Shown here: one piece after another, positions 1-9,813 of the stretch | Numbering within the stretch: position 1 is the first letter of the stretch | How the letters are laid out: each line of letters opens with the position of its first letter | NCBI RefSeq assembly: GCF_018860525.1 | Contig: NZ_JAHKPM010000024.1 | Coordinates: forward strand, 1-64,000 | DNA from: Vibrio hepatarius | Lineage (GTDB): Bacteria > Pseudomonadota > Gammaproteobacteria > Enterobacterales > Vibrionaceae | Direction: 5' to 3' | Length of the DNA: 64,000 nucleotides | Position numbers and translations under genes: made by a program | The notes under the pieces: model-generated | The model's database searches: none | Told to the model about the DNA's origin: nothing | Seen by the model: the letters and a program-made list of their open reading frames with translations, nothing else

Positions 1-1075
<1,075 letters not shown>

Positions 1076-1151
1076 CGACTGATATTAAGCCCTTACCATT
1101 TTACGCTAAAATGTATATACTTCTCGGTCCACTTTCGAAGAGAGTTGTACG

Positions 1152-1946
1152 ATGAGAATTGCATTAGGTATTGAATACAATGGTAGTCAATACTTCGGTT
1201 GGCAGCGGCAGAGAGATGTTCAAAGTGTTCAAGAAAAGCTTGAACAGGCTTTGACTGCTGTTGCCAATCAACCAGTAGAGGTTCAATGTGCTGGTCGCAC
1301 TGATGCTGGTGTACATGGTACAGGGCAAGTCGTTCACTTTGATACCGAAGCGAATAGGAAAATGGTGGCCTGGACTATGGGAGTCAACGCTAACCTGCCT
1401 AATGATATTTGCGTCAGGTGGGCTAAAGAAGTCACTGATGAATTTCATGCTCGATTCTCTGCAACCGCTCGTAGATATCGATACATAATTTTTAACAGTA
1501 CCTTGCGGCCAGGAATTCTATCTTCGGGTGTAAGCCACTACCATGGTGAGCTTGATGCAGCTAAAATGCATATGGCTGGTCAGTACCTACTAGGTGAAAA
1601 TGATTTTACTTCTTTTCGTGCTGTGCACTGTCAGTCACGCAGCCCTTGGCGGAATGTTATGCATCTTAATGTAACGCGCCACGGACAATATGTTGTGGTT
1701 GATATTAAAGCAAATGCATTCGTACATCATATGGTACGCAATATTGTTGGTAGCTTGATTTGTGTTGGGCGAAGTGAAAAACTTCCCGAATGGATAGATT
1801 GGCTGTTACAAGCTAAGGACCGTAAACTTGCAGGTGCGACAGCAAAAGCAGGCGGTCTTTACCTCGTGAATGTAGACTATCCAGAACAATTTGAATTACC
1901 CCAAGGGCCCATTGGGCCACTATTTTTGCCGGATAACTTGAACTAA
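1152..1946 (+). CDS. truA: tRNA pseudouridine(38-40) synthase TruA
   Basis: TruA isomerises uridines 38, 39 and 40 in the anticodon stem of many tRNAs to pseudouridine, in the cytoplasm. The 264-residue protein has the family active-site motif [10 protein letters not shown] with the catalytic Asp at residue 51. Start [11 protein letters not shown] and the [11 protein letters not shown] segment are typical. The length matches the usual ~260-270 residues. It begins 76 bases after fimV and is followed by about 175 bases of leader before accD. The ATG at 1152 follows a weak GAGAG-like ribosome site. Confidence 0.97.
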   Translation: MRIALGIEYNGSQYFGWQRQRDVQSVQEKLEQALTAVANQPVEVQCAGRTDAGVHGTGQVVHFDTEANRKMVAWTMGVNANLPNDICVRWAKEVTDEFHARFSATARRYRYIIFNSTLRPGILSSGVSHYHGELDAAKMHMAGQYLLGENDFTSFRAVHCQSRSPWRNVMHLNVTRHGQYVVVDIKANAFVHHMVRNIVGSLICVGRSEKLPEWIDWLLQAKDRKLAGATAKAGGLYLVNVDYPEQFELPQGPIGPLFLPDNLN

Positions 1947-2077
1947 ACGGTGATAAATTGTCGAACTAATCAGTTCTTTAGGGCTCGGAGGACGGTGTAG
2001 CAAATAGGTACAACCAGTTTTTTGTCTACACTTTGCATTTTATATGCTTTAATCCTTTCGCGTATATTGAGAATTTT

Positions 2078-2102
2078 TGTCTTTCGCATATAGCGAAGGA
2101 CA
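2078..2102 (+). promoter_or_regulatory. Hairpin in the accD leader
   Basis: Two 10-base arms (2078-2087 and 2093-2102, one G-U pair) enclose an ATATA loop, 19 bases upstream of the accD ATG and just before its ribosome site. In E. coli the AccA-AccD complex is known to bind its own mRNA, so a structured leader could be regulatory; that link is inference. The first arm also covers the alternative upstream in-frame start at 2077, which argues against that start. Confidence 0.45.
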
Positions 2103-2121
2103 GCTAGAGAAAAGGTCTTCC

Positions 2122-3048
2122 ATGAGTTGGCTTGAAAAAATTTTAGAAAAGAGCAACATTGTTAGCTCTCGTAAAGCATCTATCCCTGAAGGTGTATGGA
2201 CTAAATGTACATCATGTGAGCAGGTACTTTATCATGCTGAACTAGAGCGTAACTTAGAAGTATGTCCAAAATGTGACCATCACATGCGAATGTCAGCACG
2301 ACGTCGTTTGGAAACCTTTCTGGATAAGAATGATAGAGTTGAATTAGCTGACGAGTTAGAGCCTCAAGATAAGCTCAAATTTAAAGATTCGAAAAAGTAT
2401 AAAGATCGCATTTCAGCTGCGCAAAAGAATAGTGGAGAGAAAGATGCATTAGTTGTGATGAAAGGCGAGCTACTTGGTTTGCCCATTGTCGCCTGTGCAT
2501 TTGAGTTTTCTTTTATGGGAGGCTCAATGGGATCCGTTGTAGGAGCCCGCTTTGTTCGTGCTGTAGAAGCAGCGATTGAAAATAAGTGCGGTTTAGTGTG
2601 TTTTTCTGCTAGTGGTGGAGCCCGTATGCAAGAGGCTTTAATGTCTCTTATGCAAATGGCTAAAACCAGTGCTGCACTTGAGCGCTTATCTAAGCATAGT
2701 TTGCCATTTGTCTCTGTGATGACGGATCCAACTATGGGCGGTGTTTCGGCAAGCTTGGCAATGCTAGGAGATGTCAATATTGGTGAACCCAAAGCCTTAA
2801 TAGGGTTTGCTGGCCGACGTGTTATTGAGCAGACAGTGCGGGAGGATCTACCCGAAGGATTCCAACGCAGTGAATTTTTACTTGATCATGGTGCTATTGA
2901 TATGATTGTGGATCGTAGGGAGATGCGTCAGCGTGTAGGAAGTTTGGTCGCAAAAATGACTAATAAACCTTCACCTCTGGTCGTTTCTATAACTAATTCA
3001 CAAAATGAAGCCGCTTATTCTGTACCAGAAGCGGATGAAAAAGGGTAA
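2122..3048 (+). CDS. accD: Acetyl-CoA carboxylase carboxyltransferase beta subunit
   Basis: AccD with AccA transfers the carboxyl group from carboxy-biotin to acetyl-CoA, giving malonyl-CoA for fatty-acid synthesis. The 308-residue protein has the N-terminal zinc ribbon CTSC...CPKC and the crotonase-like carboxyltransferase core with SGGARMQEA. The frame is open 15 codons further upstream, but I chose the ATG at 2122 because MSWLEKI matches the E. coli N-terminus and an AGAGAAAAGG element sits just before it. The upstream start would lie in a hairpin without a ribosome site. folC follows 43 bases later, as in many gamma-proteobacteria. Confidence 0.96.
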   Translation: MSWLEKILEKSNIVSSRKASIPEGVWTKCTSCEQVLYHAELERNLEVCPKCDHHMRMSARRRLETFLDKNDRVELADELEPQDKLKFKDSKKYKDRISAAQKNSGEKDALVVMKGELLGLPIVACAFEFSFMGGSMGSVVGARFVRAVEAAIENKCGLVCFSASGGARMQEALMSLMQMAKTSAALERLSKHSLPFVSVMTDPTMGGVSASLAMLGDVNIGEPKALIGFAGRRVIEQTVREDLPEGFQRSEFLLDHGAIDMIVDRREMRQRVGSLVAKMTNKPSPLVVSITNSQNEAAYSVPEADEKG

Positions 3049-3091
3049 AGTAATAACTAACAAACAACCACATTTATTTGGTTAAAGTTAG

Positions 3092-4357
3092 ATGAATCAA
3101 ACCCAGACTCTCCAAGCCACATCTTCGCTAATGATGTGGCTTGATTATTTAGCAAATATCCATACTTCGACCATTGACCTTGGCCTCGAGCGTGTTACAG
3201 CCGTGGCTGAAATGGCAAACCTTACTAAACCCGCTCCGACTATCATTACTGTAGCAGGCACCAATGGGAAGGGGTCAACATGTGCTTTAATGGAAGCTAT
3301 TCTTCTCGATGCTGGCCATTCTGTCGGCGTATACAGCTCTCCACATCTAATTCGTTATAATGAACGAATTCGTATCAATGGCAAGGAGCTGGCCGATGAA
3401 AAACATACTCAAGCATTTGACTACATTGAGCAAAAACGTAGAGATATCAGCCTAAGCTTCTTTGAGTTTGGGACTTTGGCAGCTTTGCGCCTTTTTCAAA
3501 CCGAAAGTGTTGAAATTGTTTTACTTGAAGTTGGATTAGGGGGCCGATTGGATGCGACCAATATTGTTGATCATGATGTTTCAGTTATTACTAGTTTAGC
3601 AATCGATCATGTTAATTGGCTTGGTGATGATATTGACGTGATTGGTTTCGAGAAGGCGGGCATTTATCGAGCAAATAGGCCTGCTATCTGTGGTCAGCCG
3701 AAGGCCCCATCAACAGTGTCTGCTCATGCAGATGATATTGGAGCCGACTTGTATCAGGTTGGTATTCAGTATGATTACCAAACGATAGATGAGAAAAATT
3801 GGTGTTGGAGCCATGGGCCTTACCGTTTAGAGCATCTTCCTATACCCGTGCTACCGCTCCAAAATGCTGCAACAGCTCTGATGGCCCTAGCAACGGCTAA
3901 CTTGGATGTAACCGATGTAAATATAGTTAACGGTTTGAAAGCTGCCCAGCTCCCTGGAAGAATGCAAGTCATTCACAATGAGCCTACAGTGATTCTTGAT
4001 GTTGCACACAACCCTCATTCTGCAAGCTATCTTGTTGAGAAGATTCAGCAAAAATATCACGATAAAGAAGTCCACGTAGTGGTAGCTATGCTGCATGACA
4101 AGGATATCCAATCTACATTGGATGTAATATCGACTACTGCAAACTATTGGTACCCTGCTTCATTAAAAGGCCCAAGAGCGGCTCAAGCAAATGAGCTACA
4201 TCAATTTTTACCAGATAATACTATGAGTTTTTCGACGCCTGTCGATGCCTTTAAAGCTGCTATGAACGAAGCAAAAGATAATGACGTTATTTTAGTTGTA
4301 GGGTCGTTCCATACGGTTGGTGAAGTACTTGATTATTGGCAAAGCCAAGGAGAATAA
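3092..4357 (+). CDS. folC: Bifunctional folylpolyglutamate / dihydrofolate synthase
   Basis: FolC adds glutamate to dihydropteroate (making dihydrofolate) and extends the polyglutamate tail of folates, using ATP. It is a Mur-ligase-like fold. The P-loop GTNGKGS lies at residues 56-62 and the VGLGGRLDATN motif follows at about 147-157. Length is 421 residues, essentially that of E. coli FolC. The stop codon abuts the dedD ATG, so the two are probably co-transcribed with accD. Confidence 0.96.
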   Translation: MNQTQTLQATSSLMMWLDYLANIHTSTIDLGLERVTAVAEMANLTKPAPTIITVAGTNGKGSTCALMEAILLDAGHSVGVYSSPHLIRYNERIRINGKELADEKHTQAFDYIEQKRRDISLSFFEFGTLAALRLFQTESVEIVLLEVGLGGRLDATNIVDHDVSVITSLAIDHVNWLGDDIDVIGFEKAGIYRANRPAICGQPKAPSTVSAHADDIGADLYQVGIQYDYQTIDEKNWCWSHGPYRLEHLPIPVLPLQNAATALMALATANLDVTDVNIVNGLKAAQLPGRMQVIHNEPTVILDVAHNPHSASYLVEKIQQKYHDKEVHVVVAMLHDKDIQSTLDVISTTANYWYPASLKGPRAAQANELHQFLPDNTMSFSTPVDAFKAAMNEAKDNDVILVVGSFHTVGEVLDYWQSQGE

Positions 4358-4900
4358 ATGGCCAGTAAGTTTCAAAATCGTTTAATTGGGACCATTATTT
4401 TGGTTGCCATTGGGGTTATTGTATTACCTGATGTCCTTGATGGACAAAAAACGCATTATAAAGAGAGTGTCGCTAGCATTCCTATCAAGCCTGCACTTGA
4501 TAGTGCTGTGGAAAGTTTTGAGGTCAGAGAGCCTATCGATGATTCTGTAAGTCTTCCAGAGATACCTGTTGAAGTGGTGCAAAAGTCTCAACCATTACAA
4601 GCAGCAGACAATGCGCAGTTATCAGTGAAAAAAAAGGATGTGCTTGAAAAAAATGAGTACTTAGATAGTGCTTGGGTTATTCAGCTAATGGCATTGAAAA
4701 ATACTGAGAATGCAAAAAATGTAGTTAAAGATCTGAAAAAGAGAGGCTACCAAGCACATTCTAAAGTTGAGAATGGCTTTACTCGGGTGATCATTGGTCC
4801 AGATGTATCCAAGAGCAAACTTGAGCGTCAGCTGGTTGAGTTGGATAAAATTACCGGTTCAAAAGGTCAATTACTCAAATTTAAACCATTAAATCCATAA
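4358..4900 (+). CDS. dedD: SPOR-domain cell division protein DedD
   Basis: DedD is a bitopic inner-membrane protein. Its periplasmic SPOR domain binds denuded septal peptidoglycan and supports constriction. The 180-residue protein has a short cytoplasmic N-terminus, one membrane helix at about residues 9-26 (LIGTIILVAIGVIVLP), a variable linker, and a C-terminal SPOR domain starting near WVIQLMALKN. It directly abuts folC, with no spacer. The order folC-dedD-cvpA-purF is the same as in E. coli. Confidence 0.93.
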   Translation: MASKFQNRLIGTIILVAIGVIVLPDVLDGQKTHYKESVASIPIKPALDSAVESFEVREPIDDSVSLPEIPVEVVQKSQPLQAADNAQLSVKKKDVLEKNEYLDSAWVIQLMALKNTENAKNVVKDLKKRGYQAHSKVENGFTRVIIGPDVSKSKLERQLVELDKITGSKGQLLKFKPLNP

Positions 4901-4936
4901 GAAAACGTTTGCGTCAGCATTTTTTCTGTTAAAATG
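4899..4936 (+). promoter_or_regulatory. PurR operator and promoter of cvpA-purF
   Basis: Bases 4899-4914 match the 16-base E. coli PurR box consensus at 14 of 16 positions, with core AACGTTTGCGT. A -35-like TTGCGT (4909-4914) lies inside the box, followed by 16 bases and a -10-like TAAAAT (4931-4936). Operator-over-promoter architecture upstream of cvpA-purF is the established PurR arrangement: hypoxanthine or guanine as corepressor shuts off purine synthesis. The box overlaps the last two bases of the dedD stop codon. Confidence 0.85.
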
Positions 4937-4962
4937 CGCGCTAACTTAAGATGTAAGAGCAA

Positions 4963-5454
4963 ATGAATTCATTAGATATTGTCATTTTAAGTGTTATCGG
5001 CCTATCGGCTGTGATCAGTTTGGTACGTGGCTTCACCAAAGAAGCATTGTCTTTAGTTATTTGGTTTGGGGCGTTTTTCATTGCCAGCCAGTACTACGCT
5101 AAGTTAGCTATGTATTTTTCCAATATACAAGATGAGATGTTTCGCAATGGAGCTGCGATAGCTACTTTGTTTGTTTCAACACTGGTTGTAGGCGCTATAG
5201 TAAATTATGTAATTGCTCAACTAGTACAAAAGACAGGCTTGTCTGGGACAGATAGAGTGATAGGCGTTGTTTTTGGTGGCTTGAGGGGTGTTCTTATTGT
5301 CTCTGCTACCCTGTTTTTTATGGATTCGTTTACCTCGTTTTCAGATTCAGAGTGGTGGGAAGGCTCGCAGTTGGTACCGGAATTTAATCGTATCATTGAA
5401 CCTTTTTTTGAACATATACAAGCTACATCGAGTTTCTTATCTGGTGCGCAATAG
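4963..5454 (+). CDS. cvpA: CvpA family inner-membrane protein
   Basis: The 163-residue protein has four hydrophobic segments, beginning with MNSLDIVILSVIGLSAVISL, and the CvpA family pattern RGFTKEALSLVIW and GGLRGVLIV. In E. coli it is needed for colicin V production and for envelope stress tolerance; the biochemical role is not settled. It lies 35 bases before purF, behind the PurR box. Length matches the E. coli protein (162 residues). Confidence 0.94.
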   Translation: MNSLDIVILSVIGLSAVISLVRGFTKEALSLVIWFGAFFIASQYYAKLAMYFSNIQDEMFRNGAAIATLFVSTLVVGAIVNYVIAQLVQKTGLSGTDRVIGVVFGGLRGVLIVSATLFFMDSFTSFSDSEWWEGSQLVPEFNRIIEPFFEHIQATSSFLSGAQ

Positions 5455-5489
5455 TGCACCAGTCATTGTAGCAAATCGAGGGTTAGGAC

Positions 5490-7004
5490 ATGTGTGGTAT
5501 TGTTGGAATCGTGGGTGCAACGCCTGTAAACCAGTCTATTTATGACGCATTGACTGTGTTACAGCATCGTGGCCAAGATGCCGCGGGTATTTGTACCATA
5601 GAAAGCAATCGTTTTCGTTTGAGAAAGGCGAACGGTTTGGTGAAGGACGTGTTTGAAGCAAAACACATGCAACGTCTTCAAGGAACTGTTGGTATCGGGC
5701 ATGTTCGTTACCCTACAGCAGGCAGTTCCAGTGCCTCAGAAGCTCAACCTTTTTACGTTAATTCACCTTTTGGAATTACTCTTGCTCATAATGGTAATCT
5801 AACTAATTCGGTTGAAGTCCGTGAAAAATTGTTTGAGAAAGATCGCCGTCATGTCAATACGACTTCAGACTCTGAGGTTTTACTCAATGTTTTGGCCCAC
5901 GAGATTGATACAGTCAAAGGTAATGTAACATCTGACGATGTTTTCCGGGCCGTTACCAATGTACACCGTACTATCAAAGGGGCATATGCAGTTTCTGCTA
6001 TGGTTATTGGCCATGGCATGATTGCATTTCGTGATCCAAACGGCATTCGTCCCCTGTGCTTGGGAAAACGTGAAGTTGATGAGAGTACGGAGTATATGGT
6101 TGCTTCTGAATCAGTAGCTCTAGATGCTGTTGGTTTTGATTTTGTTCGTGACTTAGCTCCAGGTGAAGCTATCTATGCGACGTTTGATGGACAATTACAT
6201 ACCAAGCAATGTGCTGACAACCCAACTCTCAATCCTTGTATCTTTGAGTTTGTTTATTTTGCACGTCCAGATTCCTTTATCGATAAAATTTCTGTTTATA
6301 GCGCACGCGTAGAAATGGGTAAAAAGCTAGGAGCGCGTATCCATGATGAATATAGCCATTTAGATATCGATGTTGTTATCCCAATTCCGGAAACTTCGTG
6401 TGATATTGCTTTGCAAATAGCTCAGGCGATTGATAAGCCTTATCGCCAGGGCTTTGTGAAAAACCGTTATGTTGGCCGAACATTTATTATGCCTGGTCAG
6501 CAGCAACGTAAGAAGTCAGTCCGTCGTAAACTCAATGCAATTCGTTCTGAATTTAAAGATAAGAATGTACTGCTCGTTGATGATTCAATCGTCCGTGGAA
6601 CTACATCAGAACAGATTATAGAAATGGCGAGAGACTCAGGAGCCAACAAAGTATTTATGGTCTCTGCTGCACCGGAAGTTCGTTTCCCGAACGTTTATGG
6701 AATCGATATGCCAACGGCTAATGAATTAATCGCTCATGGTCGAGATAATGAAGCCATTCGTAAACAGATAGGAGCGGATGAGCTCATTTTCCAGACATTG
6801 GATGACTTAATATCTGCGGTTGGTATGGGTAATGCTGATGTTACGAAGTTTGATACTTCGGTGTTCAATGGTGATTATGTGACTGGAGATATCGACCAGA
6901 AATATCTTGATTTTCTTGAGTCTCTGCGTAGCGATGATGCAAAAGTCCAACGAGAGATACAGCAGGAACTCGCGAATTTGGAACTGCACAACGAGGGTGC
7001 GTGA
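5490..7004 (+). CDS. purF: Amidophosphoribosyltransferase
   Basis: PurF catalyses the first committed step of purine synthesis, transferring glutamine amide nitrogen to PRPP to make phosphoribosylamine. The protein starts MCGIVGIVG; after Met removal Cys becomes the N-terminal nucleophile of the class II glutaminase domain. The C-terminal phosphoribosyltransferase domain carries the PRPP loop [14 protein letters not shown]. Length is 504 residues (E. coli 505). It is co-transcribed with cvpA and ends just before an intrinsic terminator. Confidence 0.98.
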   Translation: MCGIVGIVGATPVNQSIYDALTVLQHRGQDAAGICTIESNRFRLRKANGLVKDVFEAKHMQRLQGTVGIGHVRYPTAGSSSASEAQPFYVNSPFGITLAHNGNLTNSVEVREKLFEKDRRHVNTTSDSEVLLNVLAHEIDTVKGNVTSDDVFRAVTNVHRTIKGAYAVSAMVIGHGMIAFRDPNGIRPLCLGKREVDESTEYMVASESVALDAVGFDFVRDLAPGEAIYATFDGQLHTKQCADNPTLNPCIFEFVYFARPDSFIDKISVYSARVEMGKKLGARIHDEYSHLDIDVVIPIPETSCDIALQIAQAIDKPYRQGFVKNRYVGRTFIMPGQQQRKKSVRRKLNAIRSEFKDKNVLLVDDSIVRGTTSEQIIEMARDSGANKVFMVSAAPEVRFPNVYGIDMPTANELIAHGRDNEAIRKQIGADELIFQTLDDLISAVGMGNADVTKFDTSVFNGDYVTGDIDQKYLDFLESLRSDDAKVQREIQQELANLELHNEGA

Positions 7005-7025
7005 ACAAAATATTAACGGATGCTA

Positions 7026-7057
7026 ATGGGTTAATGCATTGCATCAACCCATTTTTA
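7026..7057 (+). terminator. Intrinsic terminator after purF
   Basis: ATGGGTT and AACCCAT arms, extended by ATGC/GCAT across one mismatch, are followed by TTTTTATTT. It lies 22 bases after the purF stop and 10 bases before the end of the convergent znuB. Confidence 0.85.
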
Positions 7058-7066
7058 TTTATGAGC

Positions 7067-7852
7067 TTAAGCTTTGGCTTTATAAAGCTGAGCTAGCATA
7101 AACATACAGGCAGCGCTAATAACAACCGAAGGACCAGCCGGAGTATCATAATACCAAGATAAGCTCAGGCCAAGTAAGACGGCTATTGCTCCAATGCCAG
7201 AGGATATAGCTGCCATTTGTTCCGGCGTTTGAGAGAAGCGTCTTGCTGTTGCGGCAGGTATAATCAAAAGTGATGTCATGATAAGCGCGCCAACAAATTT
7301 CATACCGATGGCAATCACTAGTCCAACCAAAATCATTAGGATAAGTCGCATTAGCTCAATGTTATGCCCCTCTACAGCGGCGAGCTCTTCACTGACAGTT
7401 GTTGAAAGTAATGATTGCCAAAAATAATACAGTATAGATGAAACTAAAATTACCCCGGAAAAAATATAAATAAGATCCATTGGTGTGACTGCAAGTAAGT
7501 CACCAAATAGATAGCTCATTAAATCTATCCTAACATTGTCGATAAAGCTCACAGCAACTAGACCGAGGGAAAGTGCACTATGGGCCAAAATTCCCAGTAA
7601 AGTATCCGTTGCAACCAATCTTTGCCTTTGTAAAGTGACTAAAACAAACGCTAAGCCAAGGCAGCAAACGGTTAGGGCTAGATATAGATTGATATCGAGT
7701 AAAAGTCCTAAAGCTAGTCCCATCAATGAGGCATGAGCTAATGTGTCTCCAAAATAGGCCATCTTCCGCCACACGACAAATGAACCTAATGGACCCGCAA
7801 TAATTGCGATACCTAATCCGGCAATAATAGAAGGCAATAAAAATTCAATCAT
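7067..7852 (-). CDS. znuB: Zinc ABC transporter permease ZnuB
   Basis: ZnuB is the membrane permease of the high-affinity zinc importer. The 261-residue protein starts MIEFLLPSIIAGLGIAIIAG and contains the family motif WRKMAYFGDTLAHASLMG plus about eight membrane segments. The frame stays open 38 codons further upstream inside znuC, but that extension is a reading-frame shadow of the histidine-rich znuC tail. The internal ATG at 7850-7852 gives the normal ZnuB length and an 8-base overlap with znuC, typical of translational coupling. Confidence 0.95.
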   Translation of the reverse strand: MIEFLLPSIIAGLGIAIIAGPLGSFVVWRKMAYFGDTLAHASLMGLALGLLLDINLYLALTVCCLGLAFVLVTLQRQRLVATDTLLGILAHSALSLGLVAVSFIDNVRIDLMSYLFGDLLAVTPMDLIYIFSGVILVSSILYYFWQSLLSTTVSEELAAVEGHNIELMRLILMILVGLVIAIGMKFVGALIMTSLLIIPAATARRFSQTPEQMAAISSGIGAIAVLLGLSLSWYYDTPAGPSVVISAACMFMLAQLYKAKA

Positions 7853-8630
7853 GGTGATGGCCGTGTGAATGATTTGAGCAGGAAGTGGCTTCACCAGAGA
7901 CTGGGTCGCCGGCGAGGTCATGATGATGATGGCTGTGTTGGTGGTGATAAAATGCAAGAGACTCACTTCTTACTTCACCAAATAGCGCAATATAATTAGG
8001 GTGTTTAGTGATATCTGCGGGAGCACCAGAGCAGCATATGTGATGGTGTAAACAAATAACATCATCGGTTTTCGCCATCACGAGATGTAAGTCGTGAGAT
8101 ACCATAAATACCGCACACTGGAAGCGATGACGTATGGTGTCTATAAGTTCGTATAAATCTACTTGACCCTGTACATCTACGCCTTGAGCTGGTTCATCTA
8201 GGACCAGTAAATCAGGACGCTGAAGTAGAGCTCTTGCGAGTAAAACACGCTGGTTTTCACCGCCAGATAGCGAATGCATATTGGCCTTAATTAAGTGTTC
8301 AGCTCCGACTAAATTTAGTGCTTCTCTTAATTCTTGAATGCTGTACTTGCCAGCGAGTTTCATAAATCGTTGCACGTTTAAAGGAAGAGAATCGTTGAGC
8401 TTGAGTTTTTGTGGTACATAACCCACTCTCAGGCCTTTGATCTTTTTTACAGTGCCTTGGTATTGAATTTGAAGTCCTAAAAGCACCTTAACTAAAGTCG
8501 ATTTACCTGCACCATTTGGGCCAATTAAAGTCGTAATCTTGCCCTTTTTTATACTGAGGCTAACCTTATCGAGGATTTTGCGTTCTCCAAATTGAACGCA
8601 CACTTGATGTAATTCGACCAATGCCGACAT
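7845..8630 (-). CDS. znuC: Zinc ABC transporter ATPase ZnuC
   Basis: ZnuC powers zinc import through ZnuB. Walker A GPNGAGKST, signature LSGGENQRV and Walker B LLVLDEPAQGVD are intact. The last ~35 residues are histidine-rich (runs HSHHHH and HGHHH), a tail that may bind or sense zinc; that role is inference. Length is 261 residues. It is the first gene of a znuCB operon divergent from znuA, with a Zur-like palindrome in the 82-base gap. Confidence 0.96.
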   Translation of the reverse strand: MSALVELHQVCVQFGERKILDKVSLSIKKGKITTLIGPNGAGKSTLVKVLLGLQIQYQGTVKKIKGLRVGYVPQKLKLNDSLPLNVQRFMKLAGKYSIQELREALNLVGAEHLIKANMHSLSGGENQRVLLARALLQRPDLLVLDEPAQGVDVQGQVDLYELIDTIRHRFQCAVFMVSHDLHLVMAKTDDVICLHHHICCSGAPADITKHPNYIALFGEVRSESLAFYHHQHSHHHHDLAGDPVSGEATSCSNHSHGHHHD

Positions 8631-8655
8631 GAAAAGAACTCATTTGCAAAAAAGT

Positions 8656-8674
8656 ATTGTTATAATGTAACATT
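8656..8674. promoter_or_regulatory. Zur operator between znuC and znuA
   Basis: The inverted repeat TGTTA-taatg-TAACA (8658-8672), with flanking ATT extending the similarity, closely resembles the E. coli Zur consensus built on TGTTATAWTATAACA. It is the only such element in the 82-base divergent spacer, so zinc-bound Zur could repress both znuA and znuCB from one site. The match is by eye. Confidence 0.8.
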
Positions 8675-8712
8675 CGTCAAACTTTAACACCAGAGATGAG
8701 TGATATTGACTT

Positions 8713-9588
8713 ATGAAATTATTTTTTCCTTTACTATTTTTACTAATTATGGGGAATGTCAATGCTAGTGAAGTGTTGACGAGTATTAAACCCATTCAAA
8801 TGATTACTTTTGAAATAACTAAAGGTATTTCTACCCCTGAAGTACTATTAGATTCAAATACATCACCTCATGATTATGCGTTAAAACCTTCAGATGTGAA
8901 GCGTTTAAAAAAGGCGGCTCTTGTTGTGTGGTATGGGCATGACTTGGAGCCATTTTTAGCAAAAATACTAGAGCATCAGAGCAATGTTTTGACAATTAGT
9001 GATATAAACGACTTAGATCTTCGAGCTTATGCACCAGAAGGGCATCATCACGATGGGCATGATCATGGGACTCATGACCCTCACTTTTGGTTAGGGTTAA
9101 AACAAAGCAAGCAGGTAGCAAAGGCATTAAGTAATAAACTTGGTCAATTAGATCCTGACAACCAAGCAACGTATCAGGCTAATTATCAAGCTTTTGCAAG
9201 TGATATAGAAAACCACGCAACAAAATGGCGTGAGCAGCTAGCCCCTATCAAAGATGTTGGATACTACGTATTTCATGATGCATATGGTTATTTTGAACAA
9301 GATTACGGGCTGAGACATGTCGGTGAATTTACTGTTAGTCCTGAGAGAAAGCCTGGAGCTAAAACGCTAATTGATATTAAAACAAAACTATCGCAAGGAG
9401 ATGCTAAGTGTGTGTTCTCAGAGCCTCAATTTTCACCTGCTGTGATTAACTCTGTGCTCCGAGGTAGTCAAGCCAGCACAGGCACACTTGATCCACTTGG
9501 CACTGAAACGAAGGCTGGCCCAGGTAGCTATTTTGCTTTTATTCAATCCATCGTTGATAGCTTTGTTGGTTGCTTAGGCGGAAAATGA
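8713..9588 (+). CDS. znuA: Zinc ABC transporter periplasmic binding protein ZnuA
   Basis: ZnuA captures zinc in the periplasm and hands it to ZnuB. The protein has 291 residues. It opens with a signal peptide (MKLFFPLLFLLIMGNVNA), followed by the cluster A-1 binding-protein fold with histidine ligand positions in SPHDYALKPSD and HDAYGYFEQDYG. A histidine- and aspartate-rich loop (GHHHDGHDHG) lies at about residues 116-125, as in other ZnuA proteins. It is divergent from znuCB and shares the Zur site. Confidence 0.96.
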   Translation: MKLFFPLLFLLIMGNVNASEVLTSIKPIQMITFEITKGISTPEVLLDSNTSPHDYALKPSDVKRLKKAALVVWYGHDLEPFLAKILEHQSNVLTISDINDLDLRAYAPEGHHHDGHDHGTHDPHFWLGLKQSKQVAKALSNKLGQLDPDNQATYQANYQAFASDIENHATKWREQLAPIKDVGYYVFHDAYGYFEQDYGLRHVGEFTVSPERKPGAKTLIDIKTKLSQGDAKCVFSEPQFSPAVINSVLRGSQASTGTLDPLGTETKAGPGSYFAFIQSIVDSFVGCLGGK

Positions 9589-9748
9589 CTTTTGCTTGGC
9601 TTACAGTGTTACGACATTGATTTCATCGAGTTTGATAAGGTGTGAATGTTTTTTGAATTAATATTATTGTTTTCTAATGCTGAATAAGATAGTTTTTCCA
9701 TTGAATAATCAAGATATTAAATGATTTATTTGTAATTAGAGGAGCATG

Positions 9749-9774
9749 GCCTCTGGTGATGCCTAGAGGCTTTT
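9749..9774 (+). terminator. Possible terminator downstream of znuA
   Basis: GCCTCT and AGAGGC arms with a 10-base loop are followed by TTTT, about 160 bases after znuA and 40 bases before the next gene. The stem is short and the U-run weak. The rest of the 225-base gap is AT-rich with no visible gene. Confidence 0.4.
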
Positions 9775-9813
9775 GACTCTATCAGAAACGATCATGGTGC
9801 AAGGGAATGTACG

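Noticed and set aside
2364..2792. 142-codon minus-strand frame across accD
   Set aside because: It is entirely antisense to a conserved gene and lacks a ribosome site; a codon-pattern shadow.
7853..7966. N-terminal extension of znuB into znuC
   Set aside because: It is the out-of-frame shadow of the repetitive histidine-coding region; the internal ATG gives the normal ZnuB start and length.
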